Part shown: piece by piece, positions 1 to 11,834 of the stretch
How positions within the stretch are numbered: position 1 is the stretch's first letter
Layout of the letters: each line of letters begins with the position of its first letter
Assembly (NCBI RefSeq): GCF_002250115.1
Contig: NZ_CP019985.1
Span: 2,728,001 to 2,792,000, forward strand
Reading direction: 5' to 3'
DNA length: 64,000 nt
From: Shouchella clausii
Lineage (GTDB): Bacteria > Bacillota > Bacilli > Bacillales > Bacillaceae_D
The notes under the pieces: generated by a model
Databases searched by the model: none
What the model was told of the DNA's origin: nothing
What the model saw: the letters and a program-made list of their open reading frames with translations, nothing else
Translations under genes and position numbers: made by a program

Positions 1-272
1 TTATAGAACAGTTTATTTTGTTTATTTCTGTTGTAGTACAGTATACAATGTAAAAATGAAAATGTACACACCTTTTTCAAAAAAATTTTTTTCTGTTTTC
101 CATTCAATGAAGAGGGCCATAAAGAGAAGGGAGGAGGGCGATGAAAAGGAACAGGCGACGAATATGAGGATGTTGGGGGGAGACGTCGGGTCAATACAGA
201 GTCGAAAGCGAGCTAGCTATTAGTGGTACACGTAAAGAAATTGATGGTATCTCCGATTTTTTCTTTTTTTCC
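1..272. other. Non-coding leader of the window
   Basis: AT-rich sequence without a supported gene. I see no RNA gene or repeat in it. The only assignable signals lie at its right edge, where the promoter of the beta-glucoside operon begins. Confidence 0.5.
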
Positions 273-273
273 C

Positions 274-320
274 TTGACAGAACCAAATAAGCATGATAAA
301 AGTAATAGTAAGCGATTTCA
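274..320 (+). promoter_or_regulatory. Promoter and cre-like site of the beta-glucoside operon
   Basis: TTGACA at 274-279 is followed after 15-17 nt by an AT-rich -10 candidate (GATAAA 295-300 or TAAAAG 297-302). Immediately downstream, AGTAAGCGATTTCA at 307-320 matches the CcpA cre consensus TGAAAGCGCTTTCA at 11 of 14 positions. A cre overlapping the start site normally means catabolite repression by CcpA. The match is seen; the repression is inferred. Confidence 0.6.
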
Positions 321-336
321 TTTAATTTCATAACAT

Positions 337-421
337 GGATTGTTACTGTTTAGCAGGCAAAACCTAAGTTTGTATGAGAGTTCCTTTAAAGGGGATTCTA
401 TATGCAAAGTTGGGTTTTTTT
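337..421 (+). promoter_or_regulatory. RAT antiterminator overlapping a terminator (LicT/BglG type)
   Basis: A classical ribonucleic antiterminator sequence starts at 337 (GGATTGTTACTG, then GCAGGCAAAACC) and runs to 367. Its 3' end overlaps the left arm of a rho-independent terminator (361-375 pairing with 402-416, followed by a run of T at 415-421). Binding of a LicT-type protein would block the terminator. It lies upstream of the antiterminator gene itself, so autoregulation is expected. Confidence 0.85.
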
Positions 422-485
422 GTTTTCGTATCTTACCATTCCCTACTAGAGAATTCTTTATGTCAGAAATAAAGGCGAGTGAATC

Positions 486-1343
486 ATGCAAATTAAGAAA
501 GTATTTAATAACAATGTTGTCCTAGCAAAGAATGAATGGGATCAAGAAATGGTCGTAATGGGCAGGGGCTTGGCTTTTCAAAAAAAGGCAGGTGAAACGA
601 TCGATACAGCTAAAATCGAAAAAACATTTGTTTTGGAAAAAAGGGGTGTGTCGGATAAGTTAGCGAAATTATTACGAGATACGTCAGAACTATATTTAAA
701 CATTGCCTCTAAGATTTTAGATTATGCGAAATCACAATTGCCATATAAACTGGATGACTATTTGTATGTAGCCTTGACGGACCACATTAGTTTTGCAATT
801 AAAAGACATAAAGAAAACGTGCACGTGAAAAATCCTTTAGTATGGGAAATTCGTAAGTACTATAAACAGGAGTATCAAGTTGCGCTAAAATGCCTAGACA
901 TCATTGAAGAACAAACAGGTGTCCGGTTTCCCGAGGATGAAGCGGCTTCGATTGCGCTCCACCTTGTCAACAGCGAGTTGTCAGGAGGGAATTTGGCAAC
1001 AGCCGTTCAAGTGACGGAATTAGTCAATAATGTGCTAAACATCGTGAAATATCACTTTAAAATGGAATTAGATGAAACGTCGATTAATTACGAGCGTTTT
1101 TTAACCCATCTTCGCTTTTTTGCGATTCGCTTTATTCGCAAAGAAAGAATGGCAGATAGTGAAGACAATTTCTTATACGAGCAACTAAAGAGAAAATACC
1201 CTGAATCGTTTCAATGCAGTCAAAAAATCAAGATCTATTTAGTTAAAAGCTATAATTGGTCCATTTCTAAAGATGAAGAAATGTATTTAACCCTACACAT
1301 ACAAAGGGTGACGAAACGGCATTTGCAAGACCAGGCGGATTAA
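486..1343 (+). CDS. licT: BglG/LicT-family transcriptional antiterminator
   Basis: 285 aa, the usual length of the family. The N-terminal 56 residues are the CAT RNA-binding domain (MQIKKVFNNN start and a GRGLAF motif). Two PRD domains follow with conserved histidines at H100, H159, H208 and H271, the phosphorylation sites by which HPr and the beta-glucoside EII control such proteins. It binds nascent RNA at RAT hairpins and prevents termination; two such RAT/terminator elements flank this gene. It heads the operon with the PTS permease and two phospho-beta-glucosidases. The ATG is preceded by only a weak SD (AAAGGCGAG). Other family members (SacT, SacY, GlcT) are possible, but the neighbours favour beta-glucosides. 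Confidence 0.92.
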   Translation: MQIKKVFNNNVVLAKNEWDQEMVVMGRGLAFQKKAGETIDTAKIEKTFVLEKRGVSDKLAKLLRDTSELYLNIASKILDYAKSQLPYKLDDYLYVALTDHISFAIKRHKENVHVKNPLVWEIRKYYKQEYQVALKCLDIIEEQTGVRFPEDEAASIALHLVNSELSGGNLATAVQVTELVNNVLNIVKYHFKMELDETSINYERFLTHLRFFAIRFIRKERMADSEDNFLYEQLKRKYPESFQCSQKIKIYLVKSYNWSISKDEEMYLTLHIQRVTKRHLQDQAD

Positions 1344-1365
1344 ATCAATGAGAATATGAATGGAT

Positions 1366-1440
1366 GGAATGTTACCTTCAGTGGGCATAACCTGACCTAA
1401 TTTGCAAACACTATGATGCAAATTGGTTCAGGTTTTTTTA
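1366..1440 (+). promoter_or_regulatory. Second RAT-like element and terminator before the PTS gene
   Basis: GGAATGTTACCTTCAG at 1366 continues as GGGCATAACCTGACC, a divergent RAT. It overlaps a strong terminator whose arms are 1391-1406 and 1417-1432, followed by seven T. The arrangement repeats that at 337-421, so the antiterminator gene and the permease gene can be uncoupled. Function is inferred from position and likeness to the first RAT. Confidence 0.75.
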
Positions 1441-1474
1441 TTTACCAAGTACAACATGAAAAGAGCTGGTTCAT

Positions 1475-3412
1475 ATGAAGTACGAGCAATTAGCAAAGGA
1501 TATTATTGAAAAAGTTGGCGGCAAAGAAAATGTAAACAATGTCGTTCATTGTATTACGCGCTTGCGCTTTAAGTTAAAAGATGAGGACAAAGCACAAACG
1601 GAAGCGTTAAAAAACATGGATGGCATTGTGACTGTCATGAAAAGCGGCGGCCAATACCAAGTGGTTATCGGCAACCATGTCCCTGATGTTTATAAAGCTG
1701 TCGTAGAGGTCGGCGGCTTCGCAAACATCGGACAAGTAGACGACGACGAGCAAGAAAAACGAGGAAATTTGTTTAATCGCTTTATAGATATTATTGCCAG
1801 CATCTTTACACCTATCCTTGGCGTTTTAGCGGCCACAGGGATGATCAAAGGGTTTAACGCGCTATTTCTGGCAGTGGGATGGTTAGAGGAAACCGACGGT
1901 ACGTATCAACTATTAAACATTGTCGGCGATTCGTTGTTTCATTTCTTCCCTATTTTTCTTGGCTATACGGCGATTAAAAAGTTTGGCGGAACCCCCTTTA
2001 TCGGAATTGCGATTGGCGCTTCCCTCGTTTATCCTGCCGTAGAAAGCTTAATGGAAGGGGAGCCGCTTTATGTATTATTTGCGGGAACTGTGTTTGAGTC
2101 TCCTGTTTATATTACCTTTTTAGGAATCCCTGTTATTCTAATGAGTTATGCGACATCCGTTGTCCCGATCATCCTTGCTGCATTTTTTGCATCAAAAGTA
2201 GAACGCTTCTTTAGAAAAGTGATTCCAGATGTTGTGAAGACGTTTTTAGTTCCATTTTTTACACTTTTGGTCGTTGTCCCGTTGACGTTTATGATCATTG
2301 GGCCAATTGCGACTTGGGCGAGCCAACTATTAGGCCAAGGAACCATTTTTGTTTATGAATTAAGTCCAACCATCGCCGGATTGGTGCTAGGCGCTTTCTG
2401 GCAAGTGATCGTCATTTTTGGATTGCACTGGGGCCTTGTTCCGATCGCGATTAATAACCTCGTATCAACGGGCTCTGACCCTATATTAGCGATGATCTTT
2501 GCTGCTTCTTTTGCGCAAATCGGCGCTGTTCTTGCTGTTTGGATTCGAACGAAGAACCAAAAACTTAAATCATTAAGTATTCCTGCCTTTATCTCGGGAA
2601 TCTTTGGCGTAACAGAGCCTGCTATTTATGGGATCACACTACCGAAGAAAAAGCCTTTTATCTTTAGTTTAGTAGGGGCTGGCATCGGCGGCGCGATTAT
2701 TGGCTTCTTCGGCGGCGCTGGCTATATGATTGGCGGGCTAGGCATTTTCCAAATCCCCGCTTTCATTGGCCCAGAAGGGATTGACACTGGCTTTTGGGGA
2801 GCCATCATTTCTATGCCTGTCGCGTTCGGAATAGGTTTTATCCTGACGTATTTGTTTGCTGGCATTCATAAAGAGGAAACACCAGTTGAACGTGGCGCTA
2901 ATACTGAATCTGCCTCTCCAGATGCTACTGTAGAGAAAACGGTTGCCAAGGAAGTAGAAGCGGAAACCCTTGCTAGCCCATTAAAGGGAAAGGCTATACC
3001 ACTAGAACGTATTAAAGATGAAGCATTCGCATCGGCTGCACTTGGCAAAGGAATCGCCATTCTGCCGACAGAAGGGAAAGTATTTGCACCGGCAGATGGA
3101 ACGATCACTGCTCTCTTTCCAACGAATCATGCGATTGGAATGACGACTGATAAAGGGGCTGAACTATTAATCCATGTTGGAATGGATACGGTTCAGTTAC
3201 AAGGACAGTACTTCTCGTCCCATGTGAAACAAGGAGAGCGCGTTGAGAAAGGCCAATTGTTAATGGAGTTTGATATTGATAAAATTCAACAAGCAGGATT
3301 TATGCTCGATACACCAATTGTTGTAACCAACCACGAGCACTACACGGTTATAACGACTGAAGAGACCAATGTCCAAGTAGGAGACCATTTCCTCACATTA
3401 GAAAAAAAATAA
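1475..3412 (+). CDS. bglP: PTS beta-glucoside transporter subunit EIIBCA
   Basis: 645 aa membrane permease that imports and phosphorylates beta-glucosides using phosphate from HPr. Domain order is B-C-A: IIB with the active cysteine C26 in HCITRLRF; IIC with multiple membrane segments from about 100 to 460; a charged Ala/Glu-rich linker; and a IIA-Glc-like domain with the phosphorylation histidine H567 in the LLIHVGMDTV motif. It sits between the antiterminator and two 6-phospho-beta-glucosidases, so imported substrate is hydrolysed at once. The RAT/terminator at 1366-1440 probably gates its expression. Sucrose or trehalose specificity cannot be excluded from sequence alone, but the enzymes downstream argue for aryl/alkyl-beta-glucosides. 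Confidence 0.92.
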   Translation: MKYEQLAKDIIEKVGGKENVNNVVHCITRLRFKLKDEDKAQTEALKNMDGIVTVMKSGGQYQVVIGNHVPDVYKAVVEVGGFANIGQVDDDEQEKRGNLFNRFIDIIASIFTPILGVLAATGMIKGFNALFLAVGWLEETDGTYQLLNIVGDSLFHFFPIFLGYTAIKKFGGTPFIGIAIGASLVYPAVESLMEGEPLYVLFAGTVFESPVYITFLGIPVILMSYATSVVPIILAAFFASKVERFFRKVIPDVVKTFLVPFFTLLVVVPLTFMIIGPIATWASQLLGQGTIFVYELSPTIAGLVLGAFWQVIVIFGLHWGLVPIAINNLVSTGSDPILAMIFAASFAQIGAVLAVWIRTKNQKLKSLSIPAFISGIFGVTEPAIYGITLPKKKPFIFSLVGAGIGGAIIGFFGGAGYMIGGLGIFQIPAFIGPEGIDTGFWGAIISMPVAFGIGFILTYLFAGIHKEETPVERGANTESASPDATVEKTVAKEVEAETLASPLKGKAIPLERIKDEAFASAALGKGIAILPTEGKVFAPADGTITALFPTNHAIGMTTDKGAELLIHVGMDTVQLQGQYFSSHVKQGERVEKGQLLMEFDIDKIQQAGFMLDTPIVVTNHEHYTVITTEETNVQVGDHFLTLEKK

Positions 3413-3424
3413 GCTTTTACACAG

Positions 3425-4919
<1,495 letters not shown>

Positions 4920-4956
4920 GACCCTTTTTCCCAAATCAATTAATCATACGAGGTGA

Positions 4957-6363
<1,407 letters not shown>

Positions 6364-6373
6364 CTACTACAAG

Positions 6374-6404
6374 CGACTTGAGTTTTAAGCTCAAGTCGTT
6401 TTTT
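6374..6404 (+). terminator. Terminator of the beta-glucoside operon
   Basis: CGACTTGAG at 6374-6382 pairs with CTCAAGTCG at 6390-6398, followed by six T. Confidence 0.85.
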
Positions 6405-6510
6405 GCCGTGCTACACGAAAAGGTTGCTTTATAATAAAGGGAAGCGTTTCGCATGCAGTTGCGCGAAATCAAACAATGGCGTTGGCTAGGAAGGAAGAGG
6501 ATACGGACGA

Positions 6511-7251
6511 ATGAAACAGAATAAGTATGACGATAAGGCGTTCTTTGCCGCTTATGAAAAAATGCCTCGCTCTGTAAAAGGGCTTGCCGGTGCAGGGGAA
6601 TGGCATGTGCTAAAGGCACTATTACCTGATATGCGGGGGAAAGCCGTGCTTGACTTAGGCTGCGGTTTTGGCTGGCATTGCCGCTATGCCAGGGAACAAC
6701 AGGCACGCTCTGTAGTAGGCGTTGATTTATCAGAAAACATGCTGGAAAAAGCACGTGAAACAACAAATGACCCGTTCATTTCTTATTTAAACATGGCGAT
6801 CGAAGACATCGATTTCCCAAGGGCACAGTTCGATGTCGTCATCAGTTCACTCGCTTTCCACTATATCAAGTCCTTTAGGCCAATTTGCAAGAACGTTTAC
6901 GATTGTCTAAAAGCCGAGGGGACATTCATCTTTTCAGTAGAACACCCGATTTTTACTTCTCGCCATCAACAAGATTGGTGTTACGACCACCAAGGGAACC
7001 GCCAGCATTGGCCTGTTGACCATTACCAATCAGAAGGAATGAGGGAAACGTCTTTTTTGGCTGAGCATGTGATTAAATACCATCGTACACTTTCGACCTA
7101 TATCAATGATTTGATAGAGGCTGGTTTTCGGATCAACGCTGTAAAAGAACCCACTCCTTCTGAGGACATGTCTGCCCTTAGCCAGGAAATGAAAGATGAA
7201 TGGAGAAGGCCAATGTTTTTAATCATTTCCGCGCAAAAGCCAAAACTGTAA
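6511..7251 (+). CDS. Class I SAM-dependent methyltransferase
   Basis: 246 aa soluble protein with the SAM-binding motif I VLDLGCGFGWHCRYA at residues 46-60, an acidic motif II (VVGVDLSENML) and a motif resembling FDVVISSLAFHYI further on. This is the UbiE/Methyltransf_11-type fold. The substrate is unknown; small-molecule methylation is the usual role of such stand-alone Bacillus enzymes. It stands alone between the terminated beta-glucoside operon and an aldo/keto reductase. GGAAGAGG provides the SD. Confidence 0.85.
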   Translation: MKQNKYDDKAFFAAYEKMPRSVKGLAGAGEWHVLKALLPDMRGKAVLDLGCGFGWHCRYAREQQARSVVGVDLSENMLEKARETTNDPFISYLNMAIEDIDFPRAQFDVVISSLAFHYIKSFRPICKNVYDCLKAEGTFIFSVEHPIFTSRHQQDWCYDHQGNRQHWPVDHYQSEGMRETSFLAEHVIKYHRTLSTYINDLIEAGFRINAVKEPTPSEDMSALSQEMKDEWRRPMFLIISAQKPKL

Positions 7252-7357
7252 ACGATGAATAGTAAAGCGCTTACGAAAAATGACATCATGCATCACATGG
7301 CCATATACGCCGTTCCCAAGCCATGCTAAAGTATAAGAAAAAGGAGTGTCCTGCTCT

Positions 7358-8347
7358 ATGTATACAGCAACGCCTTCACGTTATGATGATATGATATACA
7401 ACCAATGCGGAAAAAGCGGCTTGAAGCTTCCAGCTATTTCATTGGGATTGTGGCAAAACTTTGGCGCCGACACGAGCCAGGCTAAAGTAAAAGAAAAAAT
7501 TTTTTGTGCGTTTGATTTAGGGATTACTCATTTTGACTTGGCCAACAATTATGGCCCTCCTCCTGGTTCTGCCGAAGCAGCAATGGGCACGATACTAAAC
7601 AGCGAACTAAATCGCTATCGGGATGAACTCATTATTTCGACGAAAGCAGGCTACGACATGTGGCCTGGCCCATACGGGGATGGCGGTTCAAGAAAGTATC
7701 TCATCGCTAGCCTTGACCAAAGCCTAAAACGGCTAAAAGTTGATTATGTCGATATTTTCTATCATCATCGCTATGATCCAAACACGCCGCTGGAAGAAAC
7801 AATGGCTGCACTTGACGCTATTGTCCGCCAAGGAAAGGCGCTCTATATTGGCTTATCGAATTACGGGCCTAAAGAAACAAAACAGGCGGCCACAATTTTA
7901 AAACAGTTAGGCACGCCTTGTGTCGTTAACCAGCCTTCGTATTCGATGTTGAACCGTTGGATTGAGGGAGGGCTGCAAGACGTCCTCGCTGAAGAAGGAA
8001 TTGGCACTGTCGCTTTTGCACCGCTGGCGATGGGGCTTTTAACTTCAAAATACTTGCACGCTATTCCAGAAGGATCCAGGGCGGCTAAAAACGATTGGTT
8101 TAAAGCAAATGTGACCGAGGAGCAAGTAGGGAAAGTAAAAGAGCTTCATAAAATTGCCGAGAACCGCGGGCAAACAATGGCCCAGTTTGCTTTAGCATGG
8201 GTATTAAGGGATGGCAGCGCCACGTCTGCTTTAATCGGGGCGAGTTCCATCGAACAAATCGAAGAAAATGTAGCTGCATTGAACAATTTATCATTTAGCC
8301 AAGAAGAATTGAATGCAATTGATTCGATCGTAGGCAGCGATAAATGA
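7358..8347 (+). CDS. Aldo/keto reductase (YghZ/Gpr-like)
   Basis: 329 aa NADPH-dependent reductase with the AKR (beta/alpha)8 barrel. Catalytic residues are recognisable: Asp/Tyr in DLANNYGPPPGSAE, Lys in ISTKAGYD and His in YVDIFYHHR. The PPPGSAE insert is typical of the YghZ/L-glyceraldehyde-3-phosphate reductase branch. A GTG at 7346 lies inside the SD AAGGAG (7341-7346), so ATG 7358 is preferred. Single gene with its own terminator. Physiological substrate is an inference; toxic aldehydes such as methylglyoxal are plausible. Confidence 0.85.
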   Translation: MYTATPSRYDDMIYNQCGKSGLKLPAISLGLWQNFGADTSQAKVKEKIFCAFDLGITHFDLANNYGPPPGSAEAAMGTILNSELNRYRDELIISTKAGYDMWPGPYGDGGSRKYLIASLDQSLKRLKVDYVDIFYHHRYDPNTPLEETMAALDAIVRQGKALYIGLSNYGPKETKQAATILKQLGTPCVVNQPSYSMLNRWIEGGLQDVLAEEGIGTVAFAPLAMGLLTSKYLHAIPEGSRAAKNDWFKANVTEEQVGKVKELHKIAENRGQTMAQFALAWVLRDGSATSALIGASSIEQIEENVAALNNLSFSQEELNAIDSIVGSDK

Positions 8348-8356
8348 TGAAAAAGA

Positions 8357-8382
8357 GGAGAGTGATGCGTACTCTCCTTTTT
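8357..8382 (+). terminator. Terminator after the aldo/keto reductase
   Basis: GGAGAGT and ACTCTCC arms around a 7-nt loop, then five T. Confidence 0.8.
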
Positions 8383-8513
8383 GTGACCGCTAGACTTGAA
8401 TAGCTGTAGCGATCAAGTCAACTATCTAGGAAACAATCATCCAGTTATTGCTATGGACAGAGCAGCAGCAAACGATTACGCTAAGGAGCATAAAGCAAGA
8501 AAAGAGGTGTTGC

Positions 8514-9335
8514 ATGGAACGGTATAACCAGTTGGCACAAGCTTTTGCGTACACGCCTATTCGTGTTTATGGCGTATATAAGAGCATGCTTGAAGCCAAT
8601 CGCCTTTATCGTGGCCATGTTGACCAGCCAACGGCTTATGGCGGGCTTATTCTTGGGCTTCGTGGCAGCGCACGCTTTACCTTTAATGGTTCTAATTCAA
8701 TCGAAGTCAGCCAAGGGAAAGCAATCATTGGCGGCTATCAAATGCGCTTAGAGTTAGAAGTCGGTGAAACGGGTTGTGAATACGCGCTTATTCACTTCTT
8801 GCCAGAAGATCGGCGCCTGCCCGAGGCAACTTTGTTTCAAAAAGCCCATCAACTGGAGTACCTATTTGAACCGAGTATGTTGCAAATGGTTGATGAGCTT
8901 TTGCAAGCTGATGCGGCGCCAGGGGAGATGGCGGCACTGCAAAAAAAAGCGCTGTTCTACCAATTGCTTACACATGTCCTTCAATTAGCGCGCTTCCAGC
9001 AGAAACCTAAAAATAGTGAAGCGATGGAAGAGACAATCCGTTATATCCATGCCCATTACCATGAACCGTTGACATTAGGGCAATTGGCTGCTCGTTACGA
9101 TATGGCGCCTAAATATTTTTCTGCCGCTTTTCGGAAATGCACAGGAGTTGGCCCGATTGACTATGTGATCCATTGCCGTATGAAGCGAGCCCGCCAACTA
9201 CTAATGACAGGGGCGTTTACTGTCAGTGCGGTTGCCCGCAGCGTCGGGTATCAGGATCCCTATTATTTTAGCAGGTTGTTTAAAAAACAGTTTGGAGTCG
9301 CTCCAAGCTACGTTCGCCTGGAAATGAAGAAATAA
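8514..9335 (+). CDS. AraC/XylS-family transcriptional regulator
   Basis: 273 aa. The C-terminal third carries two helix-turn-helix motifs (LTLGQLAARYDMAPKYFSAAF and the FTVSAVARSVGYQDPYYFSRLFK signature, ending in the family hallmark FGVAPSYVR). The N-terminal part looks like a cupin-type ligand domain. ATG 8514 follows the SD AAAGAGGTG. It lies 111 bp upstream of a Fur-boxed iron-siderophore binding protein in the same direction, which suggests an iron-siderophore sensing role like that of Btr-type AraC activators; this is inference from context. Confidence 0.87.
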   Translation: MERYNQLAQAFAYTPIRVYGVYKSMLEANRLYRGHVDQPTAYGGLILGLRGSARFTFNGSNSIEVSQGKAIIGGYQMRLELEVGETGCEYALIHFLPEDRRLPEATLFQKAHQLEYLFEPSMLQMVDELLQADAAPGEMAALQKKALFYQLLTHVLQLARFQQKPKNSEAMEETIRYIHAHYHEPLTLGQLAARYDMAPKYFSAAFRKCTGVGPIDYVIHCRMKRARQLLMTGAFTVSAVARSVGYQDPYYFSRLFKKQFGVAPSYVRLEMKK

Positions 9336-9397
9336 TCCATCTGTAAAACAGGAAACTGTCTATTTTACATAAAGTCATTCCTTGTTATCATTTTAAA

Positions 9398-9412
9398 TGA
9401 TAATGATTATCA
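9398..9412 (+). promoter_or_regulatory. Fur box
   Basis: TGATAATGATTATCA is a perfect 7-1-7 inverted repeat matching the Bacillus Fur consensus at every defined position. It lies 35 bp upstream of the iron-siderophore lipoprotein start, so iron repression is expected. Confidence 0.9.
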
Positions 9413-9446
9413 CTATTAATAGATAAGAACGAAAGGAACGTACTTT

Positions 9447-10430
9447 ATGCACCATTCACTTAAATCACTTGCTTCAAGCCTTTTGCTGCTAGTGCTTCTA
9501 GGAGCTTGTGCAGGTAATGTTGATAACGATGCCAATGACAATACAGAAAAAAGCAGTGAGCCCGCTGTCTCAAGCGCGTTTCCGCGGACATTGGAAGATG
9601 CAAACGGAGACTTTACTCTTGAAAAAGAGCCGCAAAAAGTAGCAATTGCCCATTGGGGATTTGTCGATTCTTTTTTGCTTTTTGACACGCCTTCAGCTGC
9701 TGTGGTGCTGCCTTTTTCAGCAGAACAATCTGTTCTAAAAACGGACGTGTACAAGCCTTATGTAGAAACGTTCGATGAGCTGGAGGTGGTAGGCGAAAAC
9801 CAGCAAGTGAATTTGGAAGCGTTGCTTGCCTATGAACCAGATTTAATTATTGCAGGGAACCAAGTAAATGAGAATATCGACCAATTGCAACAAATTGCGC
9901 CTGTTTTTGTCGTAGATGAGGAAGAAGTCAACGTGTGGGGAGACTGGCCCGCACTCGTGTCTTTGCTTGGCGACATTCTTGGCCAAGAAGATGCCGCTGA
10001 ATCATTTATTCGTTCTTTTGAAGAAAAAGTCGCGGAAGGTCGCGAAAAATTAGTAAATACAGAAGGCGAAGTGGCTTTTTTGCAAGCACGAGAAGCAACA
10101 GCTTGGCTGCAAGGTACGAACTATTTGCCATTGTACTATGACCAGTTGGGGCTGCCTGTTGCAGATGCACCAATTATGAAAGAAGGGGCAGAAATCTCTC
10201 TTGAAGGGATAAGCGAATTAAACCCCGACCACCTTTTCATTGGCTATTTTCAAGGAGACAGCGACTCCTCTTCTTCAATCATTAGTGAATGGGAAGAGAC
10301 GAATGTATGGAACAGCCTGCAAGCAGTAGAAAAAGGCCAAGTGTATGAAATGAATGGCGAACTTGCCCTTGGCTATGGGCCAATTGGGCAATCGTACGCG
10401 CTCGAACAAGTGGTAAAAGCATTGGAGTAA
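9447..10430 (+). CDS. Iron-siderophore ABC transporter substrate-binding lipoprotein
   Basis: 327 aa. Signal peptide with lipobox LLGAC, lipidated cysteine C21, followed by an acidic Asn/Asp linker and a class III periplasmic-binding fold (Peripla_BP_2; LEDANGDFTLEKEPQKVA start, LNPDHLFIGY near the end). It captures a ferric siderophore at the outer membrane face and passes it to a FecCD-type permease. No permease or ATPase gene is adjacent, so partners must be encoded elsewhere. The exact Fur box upstream supports iron control. Family resembles FeuA/YfiY/FhuD, but the specific siderophore is unknown. Confidence 0.9.
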   Translation: MHHSLKSLASSLLLLVLLGACAGNVDNDANDNTEKSSEPAVSSAFPRTLEDANGDFTLEKEPQKVAIAHWGFVDSFLLFDTPSAAVVLPFSAEQSVLKTDVYKPYVETFDELEVVGENQQVNLEALLAYEPDLIIAGNQVNENIDQLQQIAPVFVVDEEEVNVWGDWPALVSLLGDILGQEDAAESFIRSFEEKVAEGREKLVNTEGEVAFLQAREATAWLQGTNYLPLYYDQLGLPVADAPIMKEGAEISLEGISELNPDHLFIGYFQGDSDSSSSIISEWEETNVWNSLQAVEKGQVYEMNGELALGYGPIGQSYALEQVVKALE

Positions 10431-10440
10431 TGAAATGCAC

Positions 10441-10478
10441 AGCCTGCTAAACGCTGTAAAGCGCTTGGCAGGCTTTTT
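10441..10478 (+). terminator. Terminator after the iron lipoprotein
   Basis: GCCTGC and GCAGGC arms around an imperfect middle, followed by five T. Confidence 0.75.
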
Positions 10479-10558
10479 GTTTGTGAGCATTACAAACCTA
10501 CAATAAAACGATTGGCAGACAGTTGTATCTATTTATTATACGATTGATTATCTTGCAG

Positions 10559-11737
10559 CTATCTATCTTGTCCGGAACGTAAACGACTTCGTTCCTGATG
10601 ATGTAAGCGGAATGAGATCGTAGCTGTGATGAAAGCCAAAAAAACAAACAAAGACGCGATCAAGGTTAAATAAGTTATTGGGAAAGAAGCGATTACCGAT
10701 CCACCAAAGGCAGCCCCTAACGTCATACCGATGTTCATCAAAGCGGTATGAAAGCTTAATACGATCTCTGAAGAACGTGGTTTTAACGACGTTAAATAAT
10801 ATTGGTTTGCAGGTGTCGTAGCCCAGGTCGCTGCCCCCCATATCATGATCATTAATACGAGTAAATTTGGCCTGTTTACGACGAAAAACATGCTTATTAG
10901 GGCAAGCATATGAACCATTAAACTGATGCTGATCGTTTTGACAGGCCCCCACCGGTCAACAGCAAATCCGCCAACACGTGATCCTATTAAGGCGAATAAA
11001 CCAAGAATAAATAACGCACTACTAATTTGTTCAATAGAAAAATGAGCCGTCTTGCTCAAGAACGGGGCAATATAGGCAAACAATAGTGTGTATCCTAAAA
11101 TCCAGAGAATCGTTACGGTCAAACCAGTAAGTAACCGTTTATCACTTAGAATGCGTAGTTGCTGTTTAAGGGGCATGCCTGGGTTTCCTTCTCTAGAAGG
11201 GATCAGGCGCATTAGAAAGATCAATGTAATGAATGTGACAAAGGCTAAAAATAAGTATGTGTAACGCCAGTCTACATAGGCAGATGCAAACGTGCCGATT
11301 GGGACGCCCACAACCAAAGATAATGTAAATCCAGTGAGTATGATCGCCATTGCATTCCCTCGTTTTTGTGGGGCTGCTAGACTCGAAGCATAATGAGTGG
11401 CAATGACAATATAAAGTCCGCCGCTCATAGCCATAATAATCCGTGCCGTGAGCAGCATCCAATAATTAACACTCGAAAAGGCGATTAAATTTGATACAAA
11501 AAAGAGAGCGAGCGAAAGCAAAAGCATGTTTTTTCGGTTATACTTGGCGGTTGCCAAGACTAAAACAAGCGCACCAAAGGCGTATGATAACGAGTAAAAA
11601 GTTAATAATTGCCCAGCCGCTGAAATGGAAACGCCAAAATCGGCGGCGATGATTTCCAATATACCTGATGCGATAAACTCAGCAGTACCCGTTAGAAAGG
11701 CACCAAGAGCTAGCAAATATGTTAATGATCTGTTCAT
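10559..11737 (-). CDS. MFS transporter, DHA1 family
   Basis: 392 aa integral membrane protein with about 12 hydrophobic segments. The N-terminus (FLTGTAEFIASGILEIIAADFGVS) and the YSLSYAFGALVLVLATAKYNRKN loop are typical of the AraJ/YdhP-like drug:H+ antiporter-1 group. It is divergently transcribed from a LysR regulator, which probably controls it. ATG 11737 is preferred over a GTG at 11743 because the SD AAGGGAG then has normal spacing. Substrate unknown; efflux of a small organic compound or purine-type metabolite is likely. Confidence 0.87.
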   Translation of the reverse strand: MNRSLTYLLALGAFLTGTAEFIASGILEIIAADFGVSISAAGQLLTFYSLSYAFGALVLVLATAKYNRKNMLLLSLALFFVSNLIAFSSVNYWMLLTARIIMAMSGGLYIVIATHYASSLAAPQKRGNAMAIILTGFTLSLVVGVPIGTFASAYVDWRYTYLFLAFVTFITLIFLMRLIPSREGNPGMPLKQQLRILSDKRLLTGLTVTILWILGYTLLFAYIAPFLSKTAHFSIEQISSALFILGLFALIGSRVGGFAVDRWGPVKTISISLMVHMLALISMFFVVNRPNLLVLMIMIWGAATWATTPANQYYLTSLKPRSSEIVLSFHTALMNIGMTLGAAFGGSVIASFPITYLTLIASLFVFLAFITATISFRLHHQERSRLRSGQDR

Positions 11738-11834
11738 ATGCACTCTCCCTTACTTCCATTATGTGTTCCAGTTTATATGTTGTTTGTTCATAAATAAAAT
11801 GCTAAATTTTTATTAAGGAGATGAGCAAATACTT

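Noticed and set aside
340-525. 61-aa reading frame across the RAT region
   Set aside because: It covers the RAT and terminator, lacks an SD and overlaps the licT start; non-coding leader fits better.
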